From Cryptosporangium phraense (GTDB taxonomy: Bacteria; Actinomycetota; Actinomycetes; Mycobacteriales; Cryptosporangiaceae), in the NCBI RefSeq assembly GCF_006912135.1, contig NZ_VIRS01000002.1, positions 62,001 through 126,000 of the forward strand: 64,000 nucleotides of DNA. Reading direction: 5' to 3'. Positions 33,745 to 42,969 of this stretch are shown here, in pieces; the first letter of the stretch is position 1; each line of letters opens with the position of its first letter. The notes under the pieces are model-generated. The model had not been told where the DNA came from and searched no databases. It worked only from the letters and a program-made list of their open reading frames with translations. A program made the position numbers and the translations under genes.

Positions 33745-35163
33745 ATGTCCCCACAGACCACCAGGTGGACGTTCTTCGTCACCACGCTGGCGGCATTCAT
33801 GGTGTCGCTCGACAACCTCGTCGTCACCACCGCTCTGCCGGAGATCCGCACCTCGCTCGGCGCGGGCATCTCCGACCTGGAGTGGACGGTCAACGCCTAC
33901 ACGCTGACGTTCGGCGTCCTGCTGCTCACCGGCGCCGCGCTGGGCGAACGCTTCGGACGCCGACGCATCCTCGGCCTCGGCATCGCGCTGTTCACCGTGT
34001 CGTCGGCGCTGGCCGCGCTGGCCCCGAACATCGAGACGCTGATCGCCGCCCGCGCGGTGCAGGGCGTCGGCGGCGCGATGATCCTGCCGCTCACGCTCAC
34101 GCTGCTCTCGTCCGCGGTGGCGCCGGAGCGGCGCGGGGCCGCGCTCGGCATCTGGGGCGCGGTCTCCGGGCTCGGGGTCGCGTTCGGCCCTCTGATCGGC
34201 GGCGCGGTCGTCGACGGGTGGGCCTGGCAGTGGATCTTCTGGATCAACGTCCCGGTCGGCATCCTGCTGGCGCCGCTGGCGCTCACCCGCCTCTCGCCGG
34301 AAAAGGGCACCCCACAAAAACTCGACCTGCCCGGCCTCGGCCTGATCACCGCCGGGCTGTTCGGCATCGTCTGGGGTCTCGTGCGCGGCAACACCGCCGG
34401 CTGGGGCAGCCTCGAGGTCGTCGGTTCGCTGATCGCCGGCGCCGGCGTCACCGCGCTGTTCGTGGCCTGGGAGGCGCGTACCGACACCCCCATGCTCCCG
34501 CTGCGCCTGTTCCGCAGCCGCGGCTTCGCGGCCAGCAACGTCTCCGCGATGCTGTTCAGCTTCGGAATGTTCGGGTCGATCTTCCTGCTCGCGCAGTTCC
34601 TGCAGACCGTCCAGGGCTCCGGCCCGTTCGAGGCCGGCCTGAAGATGCTGCCCTGGACCGCGATGCCGATGCTCGTTGCCCCGCTGGCCGGTCCGCTCTC
34701 CGACCGCATCGGTGGACGTCCGCTGCTGGTCGTCGGGCTGTTGCTGCAGGCGGCCGGGCTGGGGTGGCTCGCGCTGAACATGTCGCCGGACACCGCCTAC
34801 TCGACGCAGTGGCCCGCGTTCGTGATCTCCGGCATCGGCATGGCGCTGTTCTTCGTCCCGATCGCGAACGTGGTGCTCGGGTCCGTGCCGGCCGGGGACA
34901 CCGGGGTCGCGTCCGGCGCCAACAACGCGATTCGCGAGATCGGCGGGGTGTTCGGGGTCGCGGTGCTGGCCGCCGTGTTCTCCCACTCCGGTAGCTACGC
35001 GAGCGCCCAGGACTACTCCGACGGCACCAGCGTCGCGGTCTGGGTCGGGGCCGGGGTGGTGCTGGCCGCCGCGATCGCGGCCGCGTTCGTCCCCGGCCTC
35101 CGCAAGCGCGCTCCCGAGGCCGGCTCGGTGGTCGTCCGCGAGCCGGAGCCGGTCCCGGCCTGA
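33745..35163 (+). CDS. MFS drug exporter, DHA2 (14-helix) family
   Basis: A 472-residue transporter with 14 hydrophobic segments. It has the DHA2 motif in helix 1 (SLDNLVVTTALP), motif A after helix 2 (GERFGRRR) and motif C in helix 5 (GAVSGLGVAFGPLIGG), all typical of proton-driven EmrB/QacA-type exporters. AGGAG lies 7 bases before the ATG. The adjacent TetR gene and shared operators suggest ligand-induced expression. A 12-bp terminator hairpin follows. Substrate is unknown. Confidence 0.93.
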   Translation: MSPQTTRWTFFVTTLAAFMVSLDNLVVTTALPEIRTSLGAGISDLEWTVNAYTLTFGVLLLTGAALGERFGRRRILGLGIALFTVSSALAALAPNIETLIAARAVQGVGGAMILPLTLTLLSSAVAPERRGAALGIWGAVSGLGVAFGPLIGGAVVDGWAWQWIFWINVPVGILLAPLALTRLSPEKGTPQKLDLPGLGLITAGLFGIVWGLVRGNTAGWGSLEVVGSLIAGAGVTALFVAWEARTDTPMLPLRLFRSRGFAASNVSAMLFSFGMFGSIFLLAQFLQTVQGSGPFEAGLKMLPWTAMPMLVAPLAGPLSDRIGGRPLLVVGLLLQAAGLGWLALNMSPDTAYSTQWPAFVISGIGMALFFVPIANVVLGSVPAGDTGVASGANNAIREIGGVFGVAVLAAVFSHSGSYASAQDYSDGTSVAVWVGAGVVLAAAIAAAFVPGLRKRAPEAGSVVVREPEPVPA

Positions 35164-35175
35164 CCCGCTGACGAC

Positions 35176-35205
35176 AGTGGCCCCGCCCAATTCGGCGGGG
35201 CCACT
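35176..35205. terminator. Bidirectional terminator between MFS and aminotransferase genes
   Basis: A perfect 12-bp stem AGTGGCCCCGCC/GGCGGGGCCACT with loop CAATTC, between convergent genes. There is no long T-run on either side, as is usual in high-GC actinobacteria. Confidence 0.9.
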
Positions 35206-35266
35206 TCGGCACGTGCGGTGGTCAATCTCCGGCGGTGGTTCGCCGCATAGCGTAAAAAAGGACGGG

Positions 35267-36490
35267 TCAGTGAGCCTCGGCGAGAAGCTTCTGCAGACGG
35301 CCGACGCCCTCGACGATGTCCTCGTCGGAGAGCGCGTACGAGAGCCGCAGGTAACCGGGCGTGCCGAAGGCCTCGCCCGGCACGACCGCGACCTCGGCCT
35401 CGTCGAGCACGACGGAGGCGAGCTGGGCCGACGACTCGATCGTGACGCCGCGCAGCTGCTTACCGATCAGACCCTTCACCGACGGGTAGGCGTAGAACGC
35501 GCCCTTGGGCTCCGGGCAGAAGACGCCGTCGATCTCGTTGAGCATCCGGACGATCGTCTGACGGCGCCGGTCGAACGCGACCTTCATCTCGTCGACGGCC
35601 GACAGGTCTCCGGAGACGGCGGCCAAGGCCGCCCGCTGGGCCACGTTGCAGACGTTCGACGTCGCGTGCGACTGCAGGTTCGAGGCCGCCTTGACGACGT
35701 CGGCCGGGCCGATCAGCCAGCCGACGCGCCAGCCGGTCATCGCGTAGGTCTTGGCGACGCCGTTGAGGATGACGGTCGTGTCGGCGAGCTCGGGCACGGC
35801 CTTGACGATCGAGACGAACTCGGTGTCGCCGTACACGAGGTGCTCGTAGATCTCGTCGGTGATCACCCAGATGCCGTGCTCGAGGGCCCAGCGGCCGATC
35901 TCCTCGACCTGCGCGCCGGTGTAGACGGAGCCGGTCGGGTTGGACGGCGAGCAGAACAGCAGTGCCTTGGTCTTCTCGGTGCGCGCCGCCTCGAGCTGCT
36001 CGACCGTGACCAGGTAGTCCTGGGTCTCGTCGGCGATCACGTCGACCGGGACGCCGCCGGCCAGGCGGATCGCCTCCGGGTAGGTGGTCCAGTACGGGGC
36101 CGGGAGGATGACCTCGTCGCCGTCGTCGATCAGCGTCGCGAAGGCTTCGTAGACGGCCTGCTTGCCGCCGTTGGTGACCAGGACCTGGCTCGCGGCGACC
36201 TCGACGCCGGTGTCGCGCAGGGTCTTGGCGGCGATCGCCTTCTTGAGGTCGGGCAGGCCGGCGGCCGGGGTGTAGCGGTGGTTCGCCGGGTCGCTGCAGG
36301 CCGCGATCGCGGCCTGGACGACGTAGTCGGGGGTGGGAAAGTCGGGCTCGCCCGCGCCGAAGCCGATCACCGGACGCCCGGCCGCCTTCAACGCCTTGGC
36401 CTTGGCGTCGACGGCGAGGGTGGCGGATTCGGCAATGGCGCCCACCTTGGCCGAGATGCGGCGAGCGGGGGTCGTGTGTGCTGCGGTCAT
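35267..36490 (-). CDS. aspC: PLP-dependent aspartate aminotransferase (class I)
   Basis: A 407-residue fold-type I aminotransferase predicted to interconvert aspartate/oxoglutarate and oxaloacetate/glutamate. It has the cofactor-site blocks [39 protein letters not shown] and the Schiff-base lysine in [14 protein letters not shown]. The active-site arginine is in LRLSYALS. The ATG at 36490 gives the family-standard N-terminus; an ATG 9 bases upstream is possible. Aminotransferases of this type are the usual neighbour of tRNA-Trp-secE-nusG in actinobacteria. Confidence 0.95.
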   Translation of the reverse strand: MTAAHTTPARRISAKVGAIAESATLAVDAKAKALKAAGRPVIGFGAGEPDFPTPDYVVQAAIAACSDPANHRYTPAAGLPDLKKAIAAKTLRDTGVEVAASQVLVTNGGKQAVYEAFATLIDDGDEVILPAPYWTTYPEAIRLAGGVPVDVIADETQDYLVTVEQLEAARTEKTKALLFCSPSNPTGSVYTGAQVEEIGRWALEHGIWVITDEIYEHLVYGDTEFVSIVKAVPELADTTVILNGVAKTYAMTGWRVGWLIGPADVVKAASNLQSHATSNVCNVAQRAALAAVSGDLSAVDEMKVAFDRRRQTIVRMLNEIDGVFCPEPKGAFYAYPSVKGLIGKQLRGVTIESSAQLASVVLDEAEVAVVPGEAFGTPGYLRLSYALSDEDIVEGVGRLQKLLAEAH

Positions 36491-36536
36491 GGTTCCCATG
36501 CTGGCAGATGTGTCATGCGCATTGCGGGGCACCGGT

Positions 36537-36566
36537 TTGGGTTATCAGCGACGCACCACGTACACT
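36537..36566 (+). promoter_or_regulatory. Putative promoter of the tRNA-Trp-secE-nusG unit
   Basis: TTGGGT (36537-36542), 18-bp spacer and TACACT (36561-36566), placing the start near 36573. The site is divergent from the aminotransferase gene. Confidence 0.55.
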
Positions 36567-36702
36567 CATCGCTCTGAGGCGTGCCGACGCCTGACCCGCC
36601 ACCCCCTGGTAGGACGGCGGGTTGTCGTTGCGCTCGAACTCAGGCAAGGATGTACCCGTGTCGCTCCGGCGACACACTGTGTGACACTTTTGTGGAGCAC
36701 AA

Positions 36703-36775
<73 letters not shown>

Positions 36776-36873
36776 CGCCGACCTGAACGCGGCAGGGCGG
36801 TCCGCGAAACTCAACGGGCCCCTCTGTCGTTGAACCCGAGGACCAACGACCGACGAGGGAAGAAGGCAGACCG

Positions 36874-37251
36874 GTGGCCGAGTCGAAGGGCGGCAGCGCC
36901 CAAGCCGCGGAGCGGTCTTCTGCATCGTCTGCGCGCGTCGCGGCCAAGACCGACGGTTCGCCCAAGCTCCCGAAGTCGAAGTCGTCCGACAAGGGCAAGG
37001 GCCCGGTCGACAAGGGACCGCGCAAGGGCACCAAGGAGCGTCGCCCGAACCCGATCTCCCGGTTGATCCGCTTCATCCGCGAGGTCGTGGCCGAGCTCCG
37101 CAAGGTGATCTGGCCCACTCGCAAGGAGCTCATCACCTACACGTCGGTCGTGATCGTGTTCGTGACGATCATGGTCGCGATCGTGTGGGGCCTCGACGCC
37201 GGCGTCGCGAAGATCGTGATGTGGGCCTTCGGGGGCAAAACCAACTCTTGA
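36874..37251 (+). CDS. secE: Preprotein translocase subunit SecE
   Basis: A 125-residue single-spanning protein of the SecYEG channel. The first 60 residues are a Lys/Ser-rich extension common in actinobacteria. The conserved amphipathic helix and membrane segment follow (FIREVVAELRKVIWPTRKEL, then VVIVFVTIMVAIVWGLD). GAAGG precedes the GTG. It is upstream of nusG with a strong hairpin between them. Confidence 0.97.
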   Translation: MAESKGGSAQAAERSSASSARVAAKTDGSPKLPKSKSSDKGKGPVDKGPRKGTKERRPNPISRLIRFIREVVAELRKVIWPTRKELITYTSVVIVFVTIMVAIVWGLDAGVAKIVMWAFGGKTNS

Positions 37252-37256
37252 GTCAC

Positions 37257-37288
37257 CGCGGCTGACCCGCCTGAGCGGGTTGGCCGCG
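37257..37288 (+). terminator. Hairpin in the secE-nusG gap
   Basis: CGCGGC-TG-ACCCGC pairs with GCGGGT-TG-GCCGCG through a CTGA loop, a 14-bp stem with two G-T pairs, starting 6 bases after the secE stop. Without a T-run it may attenuate rather than end transcription, or mark the mRNA 3' end of secE. Confidence 0.7.
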
Positions 37289-37346
37289 CGTTGCGTTCCG
37301 CATGCGGGACAATGAAGTAAATCCACAGACAGAGAAGAGCCATCGC

Positions 37347-38063
37347 GTGCCCGAGTACGACGAGGAATACCGCCTTCCCGAGGGAGGCGAGACCGCCGCC
37401 CTGACCGATGACGCCGAGGCGCCGGCCGACGTCGCGGCGCTCGACGAGGCTCCGGCCGTGGCCACCGAGGTCGCCGAGGACGAGGACCCGGTCGAGGAGT
37501 TGCGCCGCGCGCTGCGGATGGCTCCCGGCGAGTGGTACGTCGTGCACTCCTACGCCGGCTACGAGAACAAGGTGAAGACCAACCTCGAGAGCCGCATCAA
37601 CTCGCTCAACGTCGAGGACTTCATCTTCCAGATCGAGGTGCCGACGCAGGAAGTCACCGAGGTCAAGAACGGCAAGCGGCAGCAGGTCCAGTCGAAGGTC
37701 TTCCCCGGCTACCTGCTGGTCCGGATGGAGCTGACGCCGGAGTCCTGGTCCGCGGTGCGGAACACGCCCGGGGTCACCGGCTTCGTCGGGGCCACCTCGC
37801 GCGCCGACCGGCCGAGCCCGCTGAGCCTCGAAGAGGTCGTGAAGATCCTGGCGCCGACCGTCCAGAAGGAGGTCAAGGCGCCGGTGAAGGTCGTCGACTT
37901 CGAGGTCGGCGATTCGGTCACGGTCACCGAGGGTGCGTTCGCGACGCTGCCCGCGTCCATCAGCGAAATTAATCCGGACGCTCAGAAGTTGAAGGTTCTG
38001 GTTTCGATCTTCGGTCGTGAGACCCCGGTCGAGCTGAACTTCAACCAGGTCTCGAAGATCTAG
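37347..38063 (+). CDS. nusG: Transcription termination/antitermination factor NusG
   Basis: A 238-residue NusG with an acidic N-terminal extension of about 55 residues (usual in actinobacteria), the NGN domain ([19 protein letters not shown], then [11 protein letters not shown]) and a C-terminal KOW domain ([21 protein letters not shown]). It binds the RNA polymerase clamp and links to Rho or ribosomes. The GTG at 37347 is chosen since GAAGAG lies upstream; an ATG at 37302 lacks a ribosome site. Confidence 0.96.
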   Translation: MPEYDEEYRLPEGGETAALTDDAEAPADVAALDEAPAVATEVAEDEDPVEELRRALRMAPGEWYVVHSYAGYENKVKTNLESRINSLNVEDFIFQIEVPTQEVTEVKNGKRQQVQSKVFPGYLLVRMELTPESWSAVRNTPGVTGFVGATSRADRPSPLSLEEVVKILAPTVQKEVKAPVKVVDFEVGDSVTVTEGAFATLPASISEINPDAQKLKVLVSIFGRETPVELNFNQVSKI

Positions 38064-38116
38064 GTTTCCCCCGGAGATACCGGGGGTCTGCAGTAAAGCC
38101 CAGGAAGCCCAGGAAG

Positions 38117-38551
38117 ATGCCTCCCAAGAAGAAGAAGCTCTCAGCGATCATCAAGCTCCAGATCAAGGCCGGCGCCGCGACGCCTGCCCCGCCGGTCGGC
38201 CCCGCGCTGGGTCAGCACGGCGTGAACATCATGGAGTTCTGCAAGGCCTACAACGCGGCCACCGAGTCGCAGCGTGGTGACATCGTCCCGGTCGAGATCT
38301 CGGTGTACGAGGACCGCTCGTTCTCGTTCGTCACCAAGACCCCGCCGGCTGCGCGTCTGCTGCTCAAGGCCGCCGGTGTGGCCAAGGGTTCGGGCGAGCC
38401 GCACAAGACGAAGGTCGCCACGGTCACCCGTGACCAGGTCCGCGAGATCGCCACGACCAAGATGGTCGACCTGAACGCGATCGACCTCGACCAGGCCGAG
38501 AAGATCATCGCCGGCACGGCGCGCAGCATGGGCATCACCGTTCAGGACTGA
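38117..38551 (+). CDS. rplK: 50S ribosomal protein L11
   Basis: A 144-residue L11 with the N-terminal Pro-rich block ([21 protein letters not shown] in pieces) and the C-terminal rRNA-binding domain ([26 protein letters not shown]). It organises the GTPase-associated centre and is needed for the stringent response through RelA. It follows nusG by 53 bp; a CCCAGGAAG-type ribosome region precedes the ATG. Confidence 0.98.
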   Translation: MPPKKKKLSAIIKLQIKAGAATPAPPVGPALGQHGVNIMEFCKAYNAATESQRGDIVPVEISVYEDRSFSFVTKTPPAARLLLKAAGVAKGSGEPHKTKVATVTRDQVREIATTKMVDLNAIDLDQAEKIIAGTARSMGITVQD

Positions 38552-38749
38552 CGTCCTTCTCGGTGCTGACCATGCTGGGGCCGCATCGCCCGGCCCAGCT
38601 TCCCGCTCGCGGCGTTCTCGCCCACTCGATTGCAAAGCAATCGTCGCAGGCTGCGGCCTTGCGAGCGGAAACCAGTCGCAGAACTGAAGTCGTGGGAGAG
38701 CCCGGCGCGGCTCACTAACCACGGACTCCACGAAACACAGGAGAAGACA
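38552..38749 (+). other. Structured rplK-rplA gap
   Basis: A 198-base gap, long for this operon. It contains a perfect 7-bp hairpin CGATTGC-AAA-GCAATCG (38627-38643) and an imperfect CGCAGGC/GGCCTTGCG hairpin (38646-38664). One may be the L1-binding translational operator, since L1 commonly represses its own mRNA; no clear match to the rRNA site is proven by eye. Confidence 0.5.
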
Positions 38750-39469
38750 ATGCAGCGCAGCAAGGCGTACCGCGCAGCCGCGGAGACGATCGACAAGACC
38801 AAGCTGTACAGCCCGCTCGAGGCGGCTCGGCTGGCCAAGACCACCAGCACCACCAAGTACGACGCGACCGTCGAGGTCGCGATCCGGCTCGGCGTCGACC
38901 CCCGTAAGGCCGACCAGATGGTGCGCGGCACCGTCAACCTGCCGCACGGCACGGGCAAGACCGCCCGCGTGATCGTGTTCGCGGTCGGCGACAAGGCCAC
39001 GCAGGCCGAGGCGGCCGGCGCGGACGCGGTGGGCTCGGACGACCTGATCGAGCGGATCCAGGGCGGGTGGCTCGACTTCGACGCCGCCATCGCGACCCCG
39101 GACCAGATGTCCAAGGTCGGCAAGATCGCGCGGATCCTGGGCCCGCGCGGCCTCATGCCGAACCCGAAGACCGGCACGGTCACCCCGGACGTGACCAAGG
39201 CGGTCGCCGACATCAAGGGCGGAAAGATCAACTTCCGCGTCGACAAGCAGGCCAACCTGCACCTCGTCATCGGCAAGGCGAGCTTCGACGACACGAAGCT
39301 GGTCGAGAACTACGCGGCCGCGCTCGACGAGATCAACCGGGCGAAGCCGAGCGCCGCGAAGGGCAAGTTCCTCAAGAAGGTCACGTTCACGACCACGATG
39401 GGCCCGGGCATCCCGGTCGACCCGAACCGGTCGCGCAACCTGACCGAGGACGACGCTCCGGCGGTCTGA
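38750..39469 (+). CDS. rplA: 50S ribosomal protein L1
   Basis: A 239-residue L1 with both domains recognisable: [19 protein letters not shown], then [15 protein letters not shown] and [20 protein letters not shown]. It forms the L1 stalk that moves deacylated tRNA out of the E site. AGGAGA lies 5 bases before the ATG. A terminator follows 15 bp after the stop. Confidence 0.98.
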   Translation: MQRSKAYRAAAETIDKTKLYSPLEAARLAKTTSTTKYDATVEVAIRLGVDPRKADQMVRGTVNLPHGTGKTARVIVFAVGDKATQAEAAGADAVGSDDLIERIQGGWLDFDAAIATPDQMSKVGKIARILGPRGLMPNPKTGTVTPDVTKAVADIKGGKINFRVDKQANLHLVIGKASFDDTKLVENYAAALDEINRAKPSAAKGKFLKKVTFTTTMGPGIPVDPNRSRNLTEDDAPAV

Positions 39470-39483
39470 GTTCCACTCGAGAA

Positions 39484-39517
39484 AGAGGCGGCCTCCGAAA
39501 AGGGGGTCGCCTTTTTC
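39484..39517 (+). terminator. Intrinsic terminator after rplA
   Basis: AGGCGGCCTCC pairs (with two G-T pairs) with GGGGGTCGCCT across GAAAA and is followed by TTTTT. It separates the rplKA and rplJL units. Confidence 0.92.
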
Positions 39518-39685
39518 GTGTCCCCTTACGGGACGGTTCATGTCTGTATGGCCGACGAATGGGGGCAACCTCGCGCGAGGGATCCCTCCGACGCTCGAAC
39601 CGCTGCTAACTTTTTCGATGCAGGGTGGGCCGAGCCAGTGGTTCGCTCCGCGCCCGGTCCAGGGCGCGGAGCGGCCCCGGCCGAA

Positions 39686-39715
39686 TTGGGCACCTCGCGC
39701 GACGCCCTGTATGCT
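39686..39715 (+). promoter_or_regulatory. Promoter of rplJ-rplL
   Basis: TTGGGC (39686-39691), 18-bp spacer, TATGCT (39710-39715), predicting a start near 39722, just where the structured leader begins. Confidence 0.7.
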
Positions 39716-39721
39716 TGGTAG

Positions 39722-39919
39722 CGACATTCCACCGAAGACCGCTGGTCGCTGAGTCGCACGACTCGGCCGAAGGTCCCGCGCAAACGCGGGCGACCCGCGC
39801 AGGCCGGACGGTCGCCCGTAGGAATCAATCCTGCTGTGCAGCCCCGTGCGCCCTGCGCCGGGGCGTCTCTCGTTTCCGGGCCGAATGACTACCAGCCCGA
39901 GTTACGAGAGAGGAGGCCC
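39722..39919 (+). promoter_or_regulatory. L10 leader with attenuator-like hairpin
   Basis: About 200 nt of structured 5' UTR. Visible elements: a closing GCGAC/GTCGC pair (39721-39749) around a CCGAAGACC purine-rich turn, CCCGCG-CAAA-CGCGGG (about 39776-39790), and GCCCCG (39841-39846) pairing with CGGGGC (39859-39864) followed by the T-rich GTCTCTCGTTT. The position fits the L10(L12)4-binding autoregulatory leader. Confidence 0.75.
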
Positions 39920-40513
39920 ATGGCTGACACGCAGGTTCGCCCCGACAAGGCAGCCGCGGTGGCTGAGCTCACCAGCGGTTTCCGTGACTCGTCCGCGGCG
40001 GTGCTCACCGAGTACCGCGGACTGACGATGGCGCAGATCACCGAGCTGCGCCGTTCGCTCGGTCGCGAGACGACCTACGCGGTTACCAAGAACACGCTGG
40101 CCAAGATTGCCGCGCGCGACGCCGGCATCGCCGACCTCGACGAGCTGCTGAGCGGTCCCACCGCGATCGCGTTCGTCAAGGGCGACGCGGTCGAGGCCGC
40201 CAAGGGCCTGCGGGACTTCGCGAAAGCGAACCCGCTGCTGATCGTCAAGGGTGGTGTGCTCGACGGCAAGAAGCTGTCCGCCGAGGAGATCACCAAGCTG
40301 GCCGACCTCGAGTCGCGCGAGGTTCTGCTCGCGAAGCTCGCCGGCGGCATGAAGGCGAAGATGGCGCAGGCTGCGGCGACGTTCAACGCGCTGCCGACCC
40401 AGCTCGCCCGGCTCGCCCAGGCGCTGCAGGAGAAGAAGGCCGCCGAGGGTGGTGCCTCCGCCGAGGCGCCGGCCGACGCCGCTCCGGCCGAGGACGCTCC
40501 GGCCGAGGCCTGA
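39920..40513 (+). CDS. rplJ: 50S ribosomal protein L10
   Basis: A 197-residue L10 that anchors L7/L12 dimers on the stalk. The N-terminal domain reads [18 protein letters not shown] and [15 protein letters not shown]; the C-terminal helix that binds L12 dimers is [19 protein letters not shown], followed by an Ala/Glu/Pro tail. AGGAGG lies 5 bases before the ATG. Confidence 0.98.
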   Translation: MADTQVRPDKAAAVAELTSGFRDSSAAVLTEYRGLTMAQITELRRSLGRETTYAVTKNTLAKIAARDAGIADLDELLSGPTAIAFVKGDAVEAAKGLRDFAKANPLLIVKGGVLDGKKLSAEEITKLADLESREVLLAKLAGGMKAKMAQAAATFNALPTQLARLAQALQEKKAAEGGASAEAPADAAPAEDAPAEA

Positions 40514-40583
40514 TCCTCGCCACCACAAACCACCGCTGGGGTGACCAATCCCCGGCACCCCAACTCGAAAGGAACCGCCGAAC

Positions 40584-40973
40584 ATGGCGAAGATCGCTAC
40601 CGAAGACCTGCTCGAGGCCTTCAAGGAAATGACGCTGATCGAGCTCTCCGAGTTCGTGAAGCTGTTCGAGGACACCTTCGACGTGAAGGCCGCCGCTCCG
40701 GCTGCCGTCGCCGTTGCCGGCCCGGCCGGCCCCGGTGCCGCCGCTGAGGCCCCCGAGGAGAAGGACGAGTTCGACGTCATCCTCGAGGCCGCCGGCGACA
40801 AGAAGATCCAGGTCATCAAGGAGGTGCGTGCCCTCACCAGCCTCGGCCTGAAGGAGGCCAAGGACCTGGTCGACGGCGCGCCGAAGCCCGTCCTGGAGAA
40901 GGCCAACAAGGAGACCGCCGACAAGGCCAAGGCCCAGCTCGAGGCCGCCGGCGCGACGGTGTCGGTCAAGTAG
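40584..40973 (+). CDS. rplL: 50S ribosomal protein L7/L12
   Basis: A 129-residue L12: N-terminal dimerisation helices ([17 protein letters not shown]), an Ala/Pro/Gly hinge, and the factor-binding C-terminal domain ([20 protein letters not shown], then [16 protein letters not shown]). GAAAGGA precedes the ATG. A strong terminator follows; rpoB is 13 kb downstream. Confidence 0.98.
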   Translation: MAKIATEDLLEAFKEMTLIELSEFVKLFEDTFDVKAAAPAAVAVAGPAGPGAAAEAPEEKDEFDVILEAAGDKKIQVIKEVRALTSLGLKEAKDLVDGAPKPVLEKANKETADKAKAQLEAAGATVSVK

Positions 40974-40981
40974 TTCAACGC

Positions 40982-41014
40982 AGAGCGCCCGCCCCGGAAC
41001 GGGGCGGGCGCTCT
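40982..41014. terminator. Terminator after rplL, shared with convergent gene
   Basis: A perfect 14-bp stem AGAGCGCCCGCCCC/GGGGCGGGCGCTCT with loop GGAAC, 9 bp after the rplL stop and 6 bp from the convergent glycosyltransferase stop, so it likely serves both. Confidence 0.95.
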
Positions 41015-41019
41015 CGTAT

Positions 41020-41784
41020 TCAGACGCTCTTGCGCCAGCGGTCGGTCAACGCCCCGTAGACGAAGACCGGGTTGCCGACCAGGTAGCGCTTCCAGAGGCG
41101 GCGGGGCTCGGTAGCCAGCCGGTAGGCCCACTCCAGGCCGTGCCGCTGCAGGAACTCCGGCGCGCTCGGCTTGTTGCCGGCGTGGAAGTCGAACGCCGCT
41201 CCCACCGGCACCACCGTGCAGTTCAGCCGGGCCGTGTACTCGGCCACGAACTCGTCCTGCCGGGGCGTCCCCAGGCCCACCCAGAAGACGTCCGGCTTGG
41301 CCTCGGCCACCCGAGCCACCAGGTCGTCCGCCTCTTCGGGCGTGAGGGCCCGGAACGGCGGGGACTCGACCCCGACGAACTCCGCGCCCGGGAACCGCTC
41401 CGAGAGCGCCTCGGCCAGCTTCGCCACCGTCGAGGGCGACGCGCCGTACAGATAGTGCTTCAACCCGCGAGCTCGGCCCTGGTCGATCGCGTCGGCCATC
41501 AGGTCGGGGCCGTACGTCCGGGCCGACATGTCGGGGTACCCGCGCTTGCGGCCGACCATGGCCACGTAGTGCCCGTCCGCGAAGTTGACGTCGGCGGAGT
41601 TCAGCAGCGCCCGGAACTGAGGATCACGAACCGCCAGCGACAACGTGTACGCGTTGCACAGGTGCGTGCTGCGCGGCTGCCCCCACTGCGAGGCGACGAT
41701 CAGCTCCGCCGCCGGCTGCCGGGTGACCGCTTCGATATGGACGCCGCAGCACACGAACGTGCCCGGCCGCGTAGACGTCGTCAT
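41020..41784 (-). CDS. WecG/TagA/CpsF-family glycosyltransferase
   Basis: A 254-residue GT26-type enzyme. Typical blocks are THLCNAYTLSLA, VNFADGHYVAM, LYGASPSTV, GVESPPF, VFWVGLGTPRQDEFV and VPVGAAFDFHAGNKPSAPEFLQRHGLEW. It transfers a hexosaminuronic acid or ManNAc-like sugar to a lipid-linked intermediate at the inner membrane face. First gene of the glycan locus, on the strand opposite rplL. Confidence 0.93.
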   Translation of the reverse strand: MTTSTRPGTFVCCGVHIEAVTRQPAAELIVASQWGQPRSTHLCNAYTLSLAVRDPQFRALLNSADVNFADGHYVAMVGRKRGYPDMSARTYGPDLMADAIDQGRARGLKHYLYGASPSTVAKLAEALSERFPGAEFVGVESPPFRALTPEEADDLVARVAEAKPDVFWVGLGTPRQDEFVAEYTARLNCTVVPVGAAFDFHAGNKPSAPEFLQRHGLEWAYRLATEPRRLWKRYLVGNPVFVYGALTDRWRKSV

Positions 41785-41955
41785 AGCCCAGAGAGCTTAG
41801 TTGCCCGAGCGTCAGCGACGAAAAGCGCTGCACACCCCCCGAAACCGGAGGGTGGGCGGGCCACCACGCACGGGCCGGCGGGACGGCCCGGCGGACCGAG
41901 CCGCGCGCCGGCCGCGGAAGCGACCGGCCCGCGCCCGGCAGGCGTAATCAAAAAC

Positions 41956-42906
41956 TCACCGACGGAAAGTCGCCTGGTGCTCGAGGAACCACTCGTAGAC
42001 GGAGGCGATGCCGTCGCGCAGCGACACCGTCGGCTCCCAGCCGAGGGCCTTGATCCGGTCGACGTTCAACACCTTTCGAGGCGTTCCGTCAGGCTTCGAG
42101 GTGTCGTGCTCGAACGAACCCTCGTAGCCGACGACCTCGGCGATCATCGCGACGAGCTCGTCGATCGTCACGTCCTCGCCGACGCCGATGTTGATCGGGG
42201 CCGGGTCGTCGTAGCGCTCGAGCAGCACCAGGCAGGCGCGGGCGAGGTCGTCGGTGTGCAGGAACTCGCGCTTCGGGGTGCCGGAGCCGTAGATCGTGAA
42301 GGTCTTCCCGTTCAGGGATTCGTGCATGCGCCGCATCACCATCGGCATCACGTGTGCGCCCGGAATTTCGAAATTGTCGCCGGGTCCGTAGAGGTTCGTC
42401 GGCATCGCCGAGATGTAGCTGCGGCCGTACTGGCGGCGGATGGCCTGGACCTGCATCACGCCGGCGATCTTGGCGATCGCGTAGGCGTCGTTGGTCTCCT
42501 CGAGCGGGCCGGTGAGCAGCGAATCCTCCCGGATCGGCTGCGGTGCGAACTTCGGGTAGATGCACGAGGAGCCGAGGAACAGGAAGCGCTCGACGCCGAA
42601 TTCGTGGGCCGAGTCGAGCAGGTTCGTCTGGATCCGCAGATTGTCGGAGAGGAATTCGGCCGGGTAGGTCGAGTTCGCGAAGATTCCACCCACCTTGGCC
42701 GCCGCGTCGATCACGTACTGCGGGCGGGCCTCGTCGAAGAACGCCCGCACCGACTCACGGTCGCGCAGGTCGAGCTCCTTCGACCGGCGCCCGACCAGGT
42801 TCGTGAAGCCCACCGACTCGAAGTACCGCCAGAGCGCGGATCCGACGAGCCCGCCGTGGCCGGCGATGTAGACGCGCGCGTCGCGAGGGACCGGGTGGTG
42901 GAACAA
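41956..42906 (-). CDS. fcl: GDP-L-fucose synthase
   Basis: A 316-residue NADP-dependent epimerase-reductase that converts GDP-4-keto-6-deoxymannose to GDP-L-fucose. It has the nucleotide motif GHGGLVGSA, the catalytic region GSSCIYPKFAPQPI, YAIAKIAG (Tyr-x3-Lys), and NLYGPGDNF and THREF-like KREFLHTDDLA. The TTG start at 42906 is chosen because GGAGAGGA lies 6 bases upstream and no other start gives the full Rossmann strand. Its partner gmd is about 4 kb downstream in the same locus. Divergent from the glycosyltransferase with a 63-bp gap. Confidence 0.93.
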   Translation of the reverse strand: MFHHPVPRDARVYIAGHGGLVGSALWRYFESVGFTNLVGRRSKELDLRDRESVRAFFDEARPQYVIDAAAKVGGIFANSTYPAEFLSDNLRIQTNLLDSAHEFGVERFLFLGSSCIYPKFAPQPIREDSLLTGPLEETNDAYAIAKIAGVMQVQAIRRQYGRSYISAMPTNLYGPGDNFEIPGAHVMPMVMRRMHESLNGKTFTIYGSGTPKREFLHTDDLARACLVLLERYDDPAPINIGVGEDVTIDELVAMIAEVVGYEGSFEHDTSKPDGTPRKVLNVDRIKALGWEPTVSLRDGIASVYEWFLEHQATFRR

Positions 42907-42969
42907 GGGGTGTCCTCTCCGGGGAGTAACGTCTGCCGCCAGCGTATCCACCCTCTGGAGAAGCCCGAC

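Noticed and set aside
36673-36683. CACACTGTGTG palindrome before tRNA-Trp as a CRP site
   Set aside because: The symmetry is only 5 bp per arm around one base, not the TGTGA-n6-TCACA spacing of CRP sites.
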